DNA of 7,574 nucleotides from assembly GCA_003645845.1 (NCBI GenBank), contig QNCV01000121.1:1-7574 (forward strand), written 5' to 3'. The position numbers were made by a program, and so were the translations under genes. Positions 1-6,272 of the stretch are shown piece after piece. Each line of letters starts with the position of its first letter. The stretch's first letter is position 1. Origin of the DNA: Fidelibacterota bacterium. Its GTDB lineage: Bacteria > Fidelibacterota > UBA2242. The notes under the pieces were generated by a model. The model saw nothing but the letters and a program-made list of their open reading frames with translations, did no database searches and was not told the origin of the DNA.

Positions 1-27
1 TTTCGGTATTTCGATCCGTTCTGCGGT

Positions 28-873
28 TTAGTCTTGTTCTGCGCGGGTCCGCCATATTTTCCCTTTCAACTTTTTAAAAGTATAGGTTAAACGTCCAATA
101 GAGTCAAGCCTTTTTATCTTACTCTTTCGAAATTCAATCACCGTTTTCGGACGGAGTTTTTCAACAACAAAAGGAGCCGCCTCGTAACCGAGAACGCCCC
201 CCGCAATCATCCCCGCAAAAGGCAATATACCGGTCTGTTTCGCAGGAATGTTAAACACAAAATTGATCACCTGACCGGCTCCAAAACCGATTGCCACGCC
301 GCTACCGATGGTTATCCATTGCAGAATACGCATTTGCTTGGTATTATCCCAGTATTTCAGCGTCCGGATCGATCTGATTGCGATATCGTAGAACTGATCA
401 TTATCCAGAATCCGGATCATCCGGTCGTAGTATTTCAGAAAAAGTCCCTGATACACCTGTTTATTATTCAAAATGATCAGGCAATAGTGATTGCGATTCA
501 ACTGCCGCAGAAGGTCTTCGGCGAAAAGCGGTTTGTATTTATGTTGAATGAATTCGATCTCCGCCTGATCCGGTGAGTCTTTTTTACTGATTTCTTCACC
601 TAAAAGATAAAATTCGTACAGACTGTAATATCGTTGATAGTAAACCGGACCATCGGCATCCCAGGATTCAATATATGCCATTACCGAATCGTTGGGCAAC
701 AGATAAAACTGAGCGCTTTTAAAATTATTGATATCAGTAAAGAGGCGGTAATGGACCTTTTCAATAACGTCAATTTCTGCACCCACATTATCACTCAGAA
801 CCAGCACCTCACCGGCATTCAGAACGATGCTTTCTACCACCAGGGAAAATACTACCAATCGAAGAAGAGCCAT
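28..873 (-). CDS. Exported or membrane-anchored protein of unknown function with Gly-rich hydrophobic segments
   Basis: I do not recognise a named family. From ATG 873 the product is 281 aa. It begins with a plausible Sec signal peptide (MALLRLVVFSLVVESIVLNA, probable cut before GEVLVLSD). A mixed hydrophilic domain rich in Tyr, Phe and Leu follows. A stretch around residues 130-175 (LIILNNKQVYQGLFLKYYDRMIRIL) has the strand-Gly-strand rhythm of small Sm-like beta-barrels, which is only a suggestion. Two glycine-rich hydrophobic segments follow (about 186-210, ITIGSGVAIGFGAG; and 215-237, FAGMIAGGVLGY), resembling glycine-zipper membrane hairpins. The C-terminus is strongly basic (KSKIKR, FKKLKGK). 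The start is uncertain. ATG 873 gives the clean signal peptide but has no good Shine-Dalgarno and lies just past a terminator hairpin. ATG 918 (296 aa) has GGAAAG 7 bases upstream but would translate the hairpin and give a 20-residue leader. TTG 933 is also in frame. It is last in the minus-strand cluster and may depend on read-through. The coding call is firm and the function is unknown. Confidence 0.8.
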   Translation of the reverse strand: MALLRLVVFSLVVESIVLNAGEVLVLSDNVGAEIDVIEKVHYRLFTDINNFKSAQFYLLPNDSVMAYIESWDADGPVYYQRYYSLYEFYLLGEEISKKDSPDQAEIEFIQHKYKPLFAEDLLRQLNRNHYCLIILNNKQVYQGLFLKYYDRMIRILDNDQFYDIAIRSIRTLKYWDNTKQMRILQWITIGSGVAIGFGAGQVINFVFNIPAKQTGILPFAGMIAGGVLGYEAAPFVVEKLRPKTVIEFRKSKIKRLDSIGRLTYTFKKLKGKIWRTRAEQD

Positions 874-880
874 TTGTTTA

Positions 881-907
881 AAAAGCCCCGCATTGTACGG
901 GGCTTTT
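881..907 (-). terminator. Intrinsic terminator after the FecR-domain gene
   Basis: A perfect 10-bp inverted repeat (AAAAGCCCCG at 881-890 and CGGGGCTTTT at 898-907) flanks a 7-base loop. Read on the minus strand it is a GC-rich stem followed by a run of five T, the classical form of a Rho-independent terminator. It lies 37 bases after the stop codon of the FecR-domain gene. The A and T runs are symmetric, so it could also act in the other direction. It ends only 7 bases before ATG 873 of the next minus-strand gene, and lies inside that reading frame if ATG 918 is used. It may therefore attenuate transcription of that gene. Confidence 0.8.
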
Positions 908-944
908 ATCTGTATCATTTCATCACTTTCCAACGCATAGAATC

Positions 945-3104
945 CTAGAAGCTGAATCCGGTTTCTATAGTTGTAATGGAAATCGATTCCTTTTTGGGAT
1001 CAATAACGCCGTTTCCATCATAATCACGGTAGGATTTCTGAAAAACGTAATAGATAATCGCGCCGCCGCCCAGTTCAAAGCCAACCTTATAACCGAGAAT
1101 GGTATTTTCAGACGGTTTATCAAAAAGGAACGGATTCTCATCATTATTACGCTGATAAAAAGCGGTTGCGTCGGCCAGTTTCGGAATCTTGCCTTTTGGG
1201 ATCGAAGCGGTTGCCATGAAGCTCTTGATTTCCGTTCCGGAAGTAAACATGTGCTGATAGTAGGCGCCAAGAATGGCATAATTCAGAATGTTTACATCAA
1301 AGGCTCCGTAGACACCCTGCATGGACGCCTGCATCAGTTTCATCTGTTGCTTTGTATAGATTTCCCTGTTGCGAATCTGAACCCGTTCGTAATCATAGGC
1401 TCTGTCCCAGAAACCAAACAGGAAATTCTTACCGGCATAGCGGTATTCCAATGACAGATTGGCAATTTTAAACAAATTCATCCTAACACCCGGAACCGCA
1501 AATCCGAACCCCGGAGTAAACGGAACCCGACTGTAAGTATTGCCATTGCTAACCAATGCCGAATCCTCAACCGGAATAAAAGATGCCGCCTGTCCGTAGA
1601 CATCCACTTTCAGAAACTTGCTGTTGAGAACCGGCATCCCGGCATCTATAGATACGGCGCCATTCATAATTCTGTCATAATCGGATAATGTCGTATTAAG
1701 ATTATCAATTAAATCATCAGACGGTAAATCAACACCATTATCTCTAAGCAATTGACGATCCGGTTCGGAAATTGACTGTAATTCCTTTAGTGACTTATTA
1801 TCGTCTCTATCGGGAAAAATATCCAGCGCATCCGGAACATCGTCATCATCTGAATCCTTCAGACCTTTATAGGGATACACGTCAGCGACGACCGTTCCGC
1901 CAATTCGCAACGGCAGGTTTTTCAACGGCTTATAAGTTACCCGCCCCGCCATGAGTCCCGGACCTGTAATCTCTTTTGCATTTGCTATAAAGGCTTCCCA
2001 GCCCAGTTTATTCATTTGCATTCCGGTATGGATTCCGACTTTCCTTACCTGGGGATACTCTGTGGTATTGGAATATCCGTTCATTAGGATTCCATAACCC
2101 ATGGTCACATTATCCATGGCACCCAGTTTGGCAAAGAACGGATCACCCGGTTGTGCCCAGCGGATATAGTAGAATTTGTCAATATAATCGGAAAATTCAT
2201 CCCACTCGTCTTTGCGGATATTGCCCTGTTCATCCATGTAGATTGCAACATCAAGTGCAATCGCCAGTTTTCCGAATTTGAGCTCAGGACGCAGAGCGAT
2301 TTGGTTGTAAATTTTATTATCGATGGTCACCGAACCAAGCCCCAATCCCATTGCAAATGGCTTACCTGAACCACCGCTTTCCGCCTGCGGTTCAACCGCT
2401 TGCTCAGGCATTTCGGTTGGAGCAGGAATAGCGGCCACTTCTTCGGACGGTGTCGTTTCCGGTTCATATACCTGTTCCTCTTCCGGCTGAACCTGGGGTT
2501 GCTGTTGAGGCGGCGGGGCTTCGTCGGGATCAACCGGTATTTCGGATTCGTCAACAGGCATATTGACGATTTGTCCCTGAGGAGTCGAAATAACCATCTG
2601 ACCGGGCGTCATCATGGATTCGATCCCGGTAATCAGATTCATAACGCTGACACTCCCCTCAACTCCGTAAAACCGGTCACCATATTCGGAAGATGTAACA
2701 GTCCAGAATTTTGTTCCTTTTACCGACGCAACGGACGTTGGCGTCTCCACCCTGAATGAACCTCTCACACCGGGCGTAACGCTGGCCAGTACGCGTCCTT
2801 CATTGACTTTAACAGTTTTAACACTGTACTCTTCGCGAATGGTGACTTCGGAATTTTTCCGAATTTTCACCAGGCTTTTATCACTTGTAAAAATAACGGC
2901 GACAAACCCGTCGTCAGACGTCATTATGGCATCTCCAACATGCAAGCCCATCCCCATTTCAGCAGCAACATTATATTCGCTTTCTCCACTCGGTTTGACA
3001 TAAACCGCGCCGGTGGATTTCAGGATAGTTGCAAAATAGTTCTGAGCCAGAACCGCTCCGTTGATCAGTACCACAATGCACAAAATACTTGTCCACTTTT
3101 TCAT
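945..3104 (-). CDS. FecR-domain protein fused to a probable outer-membrane beta-barrel with Ca-loop-like motifs
   Basis: This is a 719-aa exported protein. ATG 3104 is supported by AGAGGT (3111-3116) 6 bases upstream and by a signal peptide, probably cut after VLA (residue 20). Residues about 30-175 match the FecR domain pattern: HVGDAIMTSDDGFVAVIF, then strands with alternating hydrophobics, VRGSFRVETPTSVASVKGT and VEGSVSV. A low-complexity Pro/Glu/Gln linker spans about 185-248. From about 250 onward, alternating aromatic and hydrophobic strands and a final ITTIETGFSF with terminal Phe suggest an outer-membrane barrel or barrel-like domain. Two acidic loops stand out: residues 417-436 (DSDDDDVPDALDIFPDRDDN), like a thrombospondin type 3 repeat, and 694-702 (DYDGNGVID), like an EF-hand or dockerin loop. 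Classical FecR is an inner-membrane anti-sigma regulator, but no sigma factor or TonB receptor is encoded here. A structural or ligand-binding role in the periplasm, tethered to the outer membrane, is more likely. It is fourth in the cluster, 14 bases after the PAS protein gene. Confidence 0.88.
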   Translation of the reverse strand: MKKWTSILCIVVLINGAVLAQNYFATILKSTGAVYVKPSGESEYNVAAEMGMGLHVGDAIMTSDDGFVAVIFTSDKSLVKIRKNSEVTIREEYSVKTVKVNEGRVLASVTPGVRGSFRVETPTSVASVKGTKFWTVTSSEYGDRFYGVEGSVSVMNLITGIESMMTPGQMVISTPQGQIVNMPVDESEIPVDPDEAPPPQQQPQVQPEEEQVYEPETTPSEEVAAIPAPTEMPEQAVEPQAESGGSGKPFAMGLGLGSVTIDNKIYNQIALRPELKFGKLAIALDVAIYMDEQGNIRKDEWDEFSDYIDKFYYIRWAQPGDPFFAKLGAMDNVTMGYGILMNGYSNTTEYPQVRKVGIHTGMQMNKLGWEAFIANAKEITGPGLMAGRVTYKPLKNLPLRIGGTVVADVYPYKGLKDSDDDDVPDALDIFPDRDDNKSLKELQSISEPDRQLLRDNGVDLPSDDLIDNLNTTLSDYDRIMNGAVSIDAGMPVLNSKFLKVDVYGQAASFIPVEDSALVSNGNTYSRVPFTPGFGFAVPGVRMNLFKIANLSLEYRYAGKNFLFGFWDRAYDYERVQIRNREIYTKQQMKLMQASMQGVYGAFDVNILNYAILGAYYQHMFTSGTEIKSFMATASIPKGKIPKLADATAFYQRNNDENPFLFDKPSENTILGYKVGFELGGGAIIYYVFQKSYRDYDGNGVIDPKKESISITTIETGFSF

Positions 3105-3110
3105 TTCAGC

Positions 3111-3116
3111 ACCTCT
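3111..3116 (-). promoter_or_regulatory. Shine-Dalgarno site of the FecR-domain gene
   Basis: Minus-strand AGAGGT lies 6 bases before ATG 3104, within the 14-base gap after the PAS protein gene. It fixes the start of the FecR-domain gene and leaves no room for a separate promoter in the gap, supporting co-transcription with the gene upstream. Confidence 0.7.
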
Positions 3117-3118
3117 AA

Positions 3119-4381
3119 TTACGATTTAATTATTTTTGATATCACACCCAGAATAACTTTGGAATCTATCAGTTCAATGATACTGAATTCCATTTTCGCT
3201 TCGATTTTACTACCATTGGAAGAAATCAGATTCACAACAAAGGATCGTACAAGTCCGACATCAATCTGCTGGATTAGTTTTTTAAAGGGTGTACTGATTG
3301 TCGGTTTAACTAATTTGGTAATTTTCTGACCGATAACTTCCTGCCGAGAATATTTCAGGAGTATGCACAAGCCCCGTGAACAACCTAAAATCTTTCCGTC
3401 TCTCAGAAAAAGGATTGTGTTATTCGTTGAAGATTCAATTTCCCGGGTCAACCTGTCGCGGCTGTCACGAACATCCTGGTACATCTTTACCAGTTTGTCG
3501 TTAAAATTCTTTAAGCGGTGGTATTTTTGCTCAAATTCCTGCAGTTCCTTCTTCTGGCCGGCAGAGATGCTGCTGATCAGAAGATCGTTACTATCCTCGA
3601 CATAGTTTTTAAGGGAGAACCCCAGTCCCTCGATGGCCTCAACCAATAAAGAGTGCTTGCTAGCTTCATAGGGCAGAATCTGCATCCCCAGTGAGCGATG
3701 GTTATCGGCATACTTTGAACTCCAGATATCCAGTATGCTCTTCAGCTTTGAACTGTTTTGATTTTTCAAATCCGGTCCTGCAACAACAATGTATTCGGGA
3801 ATTATTGGGAATTCCCCAAAAATCTTCAATCTTTTTCGTTCTTTTCCCGGAATTAAATTATACTCAAAACTGTTTGTCACAGCAACCATCGCTTTTTTGT
3901 CGATAACATTGAACAGGTTCAGAGGCTCCATTTTGGTCGCATAATTCTTCAATTGGCGGGCATGCACAACTCTGCATTTCTGCAACATGAAAAGAACCAC
4001 CGGGTTAATCACCAGCCAATCGTCGCATTCGGGAAAAAACACCGTCTGATTTTCAATATCGGCAAGGCGGGTAATCTTTGCATCTCTATGAGAAACAACC
4101 AATCCTTTTAAACCGGCATTTGCAATTTTAAAGAGAGGTGTAAATTCGTAAAAGGTTTCCAGGTAAATTGCTTCATAATTACCGACAATGGAAATAGCCG
4201 AAGACTCTTTTGCTATCTGCGTAATTACCGGCAAATCATTGGTCAGTCGTTCATATTCCACTGTCAGCCCCTGGAATTTCTTCATCATTCCGCCTAAATC
4301 CTCAAATAGTTTGGTGACATCCTTTGATATTTTTTGATTCGGTACAAAACACTTAACTACACTCACGGAAAACGTCCTCAC
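3119..4381 (-). CDS. PhnD-like binding-fold protein with coiled coil and C-terminal PAS domain, no export signal
   Basis: The product is 420 aa from GTG 4381. Residues about 4-265 resemble the PhnD/phosphonate-type periplasmic binding fold: an opening strand (FSVSVVKCF), a mid-domain strand and adjacent segment like the family's hinge region (LKGLVVSHRDAKITRLADIENQTVFFP), and a later segment with VAVTNSFEYNL and FPIIPEYIVVAG. Residues about 275-316 are a charged heptad-like coiled coil (KKELQEFEQKYHRLKNFNDK). Residues about 320-418 read as a PAS domain (ILFLRDGKILGCSRGLCILL, YSRQEVIGQKITKLV). There is no signal peptide or membrane segment, so the binding domain should be cytoplasmic, unlike transport-linked PhnD. 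No kinase, cyclase or DNA-binding domain is attached. The gene starts 3 bases after the receiver gene stop (TAGTGAGTG), suggesting translational coupling. GTG 4366, with GAGG 9 bases upstream, is an alternative start giving 415 aa. A sensor partnering the receiver is my inference. Domain calls are by eye. Confidence 0.85.
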   Translation of the reverse strand: MRTFSVSVVKCFVPNQKISKDVTKLFEDLGGMMKKFQGLTVEYERLTNDLPVITQIAKESSAISIVGNYEAIYLETFYEFTPLFKIANAGLKGLVVSHRDAKITRLADIENQTVFFPECDDWLVINPVVLFMLQKCRVVHARQLKNYATKMEPLNLFNVIDKKAMVAVTNSFEYNLIPGKERKRLKIFGEFPIIPEYIVVAGPDLKNQNSSKLKSILDIWSSKYADNHRSLGMQILPYEASKHSLLVEAIEGLGFSLKNYVEDSNDLLISSISAGQKKELQEFEQKYHRLKNFNDKLVKMYQDVRDSRDRLTREIESSTNNTILFLRDGKILGCSRGLCILLKYSRQEVIGQKITKLVKPTISTPFKKLIQQIDVGLVRSFVVNLISSNGSKIEAKMEFSIIELIDSKVILGVISKIIKS

Positions 4382-4384
4382 TCA

Positions 4385-4756
4385 CTATTGAAGATTCTTG
4401 ATATTGACAATTAAACTCTGTTCGAGACGGTCCAGATCAATGGGTTTTGGAATAAAATCAACCGCTCCCAGACTCATTGCATCTTCGGCGACTTTCTTAT
4501 CTCTGACACCGGTAACGATAATAACAGGGACAAATATGTTCATCTGCCTCATTTGTTCCAGAACTTCTATACCATTCATTTCCGGCATAATCAGATCCAG
4601 GAGTACGGCATCAAAGGGCTCTGTTTGCAGGTATTTCAGTGCATCAATCCCGGAATAGCAAATCACCGTTTCAAATCCTTTGTAATCCAGATATTCCGCC
4701 AGAAACTGGCAAACATTCGGTTCATCATCGACAATTAATATTTTATTTTTCGTCAT
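4385..4756 (-). CDS. Stand-alone response regulator receiver (CheY-like)
   Basis: This 123-aa protein consists of a single receiver domain that accepts phosphate from a histidine kinase. All catalytic positions are present: the acidic pair D10/D11 in ILIVDDEPN, the phospho-acceptor D54 in VLLDLIMPEMNG, T82 in VIIVTG, and K104 in FIPKP. It has no output domain, so it must act through protein contact, as CheY or Spo0F-type regulators do, or relay phosphate. ATG 4756 is the first possible start because an in-frame TAA lies three codons upstream. A strong GGAGG (4770-4774) sits 13 bases before it, a longer than usual spacing. The gene lies 26 bases after the exported TolB-like protein gene and 3 bases before the PAS-containing protein gene, its most likely functional partner. 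The cognate kinase is not in the window. Confidence 0.95.
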   Translation of the reverse strand: MTKNKILIVDDEPNVCQFLAEYLDYKGFETVICYSGIDALKYLQTEPFDAVLLDLIMPEMNGIEVLEQMRQMNIFVPVIIVTGVRDKKVAEDAMSLGAVDFIPKPIDLDRLEQSLIVNIKNLQ

Positions 4757-4769
4757 TAATGATTAAGAT

Positions 4770-4774
4770 CCTCC
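4770..4774 (-). promoter_or_regulatory. Shine-Dalgarno site of the receiver gene, unusually distant
   Basis: GGAGG on the minus strand is the strongest ribosome-binding core in the window. It lies 13 bases before ATG 4756, beyond the usual 5-10. No closer alternative start exists in frame, because TAA interrupts the frame at 4763-4765. The long spacer may lower initiation. Confidence 0.55.
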
Positions 4775-4782
4775 AATTAAAC

Positions 4783-6030
4783 TCATTTTTCAACTAATTG
4801 GACAATTTCGTCTTCCGTCATCATATCAATGGATACCTGGGATATCTTTGCCACAGTCCTGATGGGTAGAGTCAGTTCGTAATCGATTTCCTGAACACCT
4901 TTCACCAGATATATCGTCATTGTCCACGGACCGGCAGCAATATTAAACATCGGATTAAAATGCTTAATCTGATCAATAGTCCCCGGAGCGTCGATTATTC
5001 GACTGACTGCATTGCCATTTTCATCTTTTAGAGAAACAACCGGGAAATAGCGATACTGCCCATAGGCAACACGCTTGATAAAATCCGATGTAAACAAATA
5101 ATCGTTACCGGAGAAGGAGTACTCAATATAGGTTTCTCCCTCTTTTTTCCCTTTTATTTTCAGGGTCTCAATCATTTCCCTGACAATCTCCATTTTTATC
5201 CGATAATCGATTCGGAAGGAAAGCAAAACACTTTGAGAATTCATCGGCAGACGCTGAATGGTTGGCTCCCCGATATTAATTTCATAAGGATCATTCAGGA
5301 TAAAATTCATAGTCTGCTCGAAACTATGAGTTTCCCGGACAAAATCCCGCACCCTGTCAGTAAAGGCATCCTGTGAAAATTGGTTTTGACTGAAGGGCTC
5401 CGGTTCACGGTATTGTTCCGGTTTCTCCTGAAAATCAGCAAGCAGTTTATCAAGGGCCGAACCGATGTCTTTGGTAGCCACAGTCATTTCGCGGATATCC
5501 TCAAGATTTTTGTCTTTGCCAACATCAAAGACCTCTTGTTCGGGAGTTTTCTCTTCTCCGGCGTTCGTTTTAATCGATTCTTTCACACGGGGATCGACGA
5601 TTTCATCCAGGGCTTTATTGACGGTCATGATCAATTGCTCGAGGTCGGAGGATTTTTCATGGACCTGTTTCTTTGCCAGCGTTTCCCAGGTTTTCAAATC
5701 CGTCAGTTGCAAATCAACGATAAATTCACCCTTATCCCGGTGATAGGCGCCGGAAACAACATAATTTCTGGCATTCTGATAGGCGGGATTCCGCTTGATA
5801 ACAGACAGAGTCTCATCCAGCTTTTCCGAGCGATAGGCTCGTACATAATCATTATCAGCATAATGATCGACAATAAAATCCACAAAACCCTCTTTCAGCC
5901 ATTTTATTTCCGAGTCGGAATGGAGATTATCAAAGGACATCACCCAAAGATTGATGTCTGCTCTGACCGCTGTGACCATTATCATCGAAACGAAAAGAAA
6001 AAAACGGAGAAAGTCTTTCACTCGAATCAC
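4783..6030 (-). CDS. Exported protein with TolB/FlgO-like N-terminal domain and novel C-terminal domain
   Basis: The product is 415 aa from GTG 6030, which has GGTAGGT 5 bases upstream. A signal peptide (residues 1-24, hydrophobic FLRFFLFVSMIMV, probable cut after VRA) sends it to the periplasm or cell surface. Residues about 26-145 follow the pattern of the TolB-like/FlgO-type alpha-beta domain often found beside adenylate cyclases and regulators: LWVMSFDNL, WLKEGFVDFIV, YVVSGAYHRDKGEFIVDLQLTD and W115ETLAKK, then a helix. Here it is not fused to TPRs or a DNA-binding domain. Residues about 150-235 are a charged, partly Gln-rich linker. Residues about 236-415 form a beta-rich domain I do not recognise, with a lysine-rich loop (KIKGKKEGE) and aromatic strands (YGQYRYFPVV, PWTMTIYLV). 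It is the first gene of the minus-strand cluster, so its promoter should lie in the adjacent intergenic region. Role unknown; a periplasmic partner of the FecR-barrel protein is plausible from context. Confidence 0.85.
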   Translation of the reverse strand: MIRVKDFLRFFLFVSMIMVTAVRADINLWVMSFDNLHSDSEIKWLKEGFVDFIVDHYADNDYVRAYRSEKLDETLSVIKRNPAYQNARNYVVSGAYHRDKGEFIVDLQLTDLKTWETLAKKQVHEKSSDLEQLIMTVNKALDEIVDPRVKESIKTNAGEEKTPEQEVFDVGKDKNLEDIREMTVATKDIGSALDKLLADFQEKPEQYREPEPFSQNQFSQDAFTDRVRDFVRETHSFEQTMNFILNDPYEINIGEPTIQRLPMNSQSVLLSFRIDYRIKMEIVREMIETLKIKGKKEGETYIEYSFSGNDYLFTSDFIKRVAYGQYRYFPVVSLKDENGNAVSRIIDAPGTIDQIKHFNPMFNIAAGPWTMTIYLVKGVQEIDYELTLPIRTVAKISQVSIDMMTEDEIVQLVEK

Positions 6031-6272
6031 AATTTACCTACCACGGTTATTCATCATGCTGTTGTTTTACTATTCCTTTGAGTACATTTATGCTGTTTTT
6101 TTCTTATTGGTTAAGTTCATATAAATTTCCCTCTAAATCAAGCATTTTTCGGCTGAACGGCTCTCTTAGTGATTAATCTCATATTATTTTCCATAGGATT
6201 TACATGCTTTCTGATTTAATTTTTAGTGGATTTTATTAAATTTGGATGCGCTTATTCGGAAAGGAAATATTA
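6031..6272. promoter_or_regulatory. Divergent intergenic region between the minus-strand cluster and glnS
   Basis: This 242-base AT-rich gap has no supportable gene and should contain both divergent promoters. On the plus strand a TAAATTTG (6237-6244) fits the Bacteroidota-type -7 element TANNTTTG just before glnS, but no clear matching upstream TTG element is seen. On the minus strand a TTAACC and a CATAAA separated by 16 bases (around 6086-6113) are only a weak sigma-70-like pair. A 5-base direct repeat (CGGCT-GAA-CGGCT, 6150-6162) lies mid-region. None of these is strong enough to call alone. Confidence 0.4.
6261..6266 (+). promoter_or_regulatory. Shine-Dalgarno site of glnS
   Basis: AAGGAA lies 6 bases before ATG 6273. 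It selects that start over an in-frame ATG at 6246, which would add nine residues (MRLFGKEIL) and has no recognisable ribosome-binding site. Confidence 0.7.

Noticed and set aside
634..948. Plus-strand open frame of 104 codons crossing the terminator
   Set aside because: It runs antisense to the exported unknown protein and through the hairpin, with no ribosome-binding site or recognisable domain.
2400..2759. A 119-codon plus-strand open frame with Arg/Phe/Leu runs
   Set aside because: It is the complement of the low-complexity Pro/Glu/Gln linker of the FecR-domain gene, which produces such runs on the other strand.
945..3104. FecR anti-sigma factor of a FecI/FecR/FecA iron system
   Set aside because: No sigma factor or TonB receptor gene is adjacent, and the protein has an N-terminal signal peptide and a barrel-like C-terminus rather than the cytoplasmic anti-sigma domain.
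3119..4381. Phosphonate transporter subunit phnD
   Set aside because: There is no signal peptide, no phnC/phnE neighbours, and a PAS domain is fused at the C-terminus, so a transport role is unlikely.
4756..4766. TTAAT-G-ATTAA palindrome just upstream of the receiver start
   Set aside because: A 1-base loop cannot form a hairpin, and an AT-only short palindrome inside an operon gap is likely chance.
5380..6081. A 233-codon plus-strand open frame opposite the TolB-like gene
   Set aside because: It is a reverse-strand shadow of a gene with a signal peptide and Shine-Dalgarno. Its own translation is low-quality (repeated F/I/H runs), shows no domain, and has no ribosome-binding site.
6150..6162. 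Direct repeat CGGCT-GAA-CGGCT as an operator
   Set aside because: It is only 5 bases, occurs once, and has no link to a recognisable promoter; kept only as a note in the intergenic entry.
6246..6272. Upstream in-frame ATG for glnS (nine extra residues)
   Set aside because: It has no Shine-Dalgarno, whereas ATG 6273 has AAGGAA 6 bases upstream.
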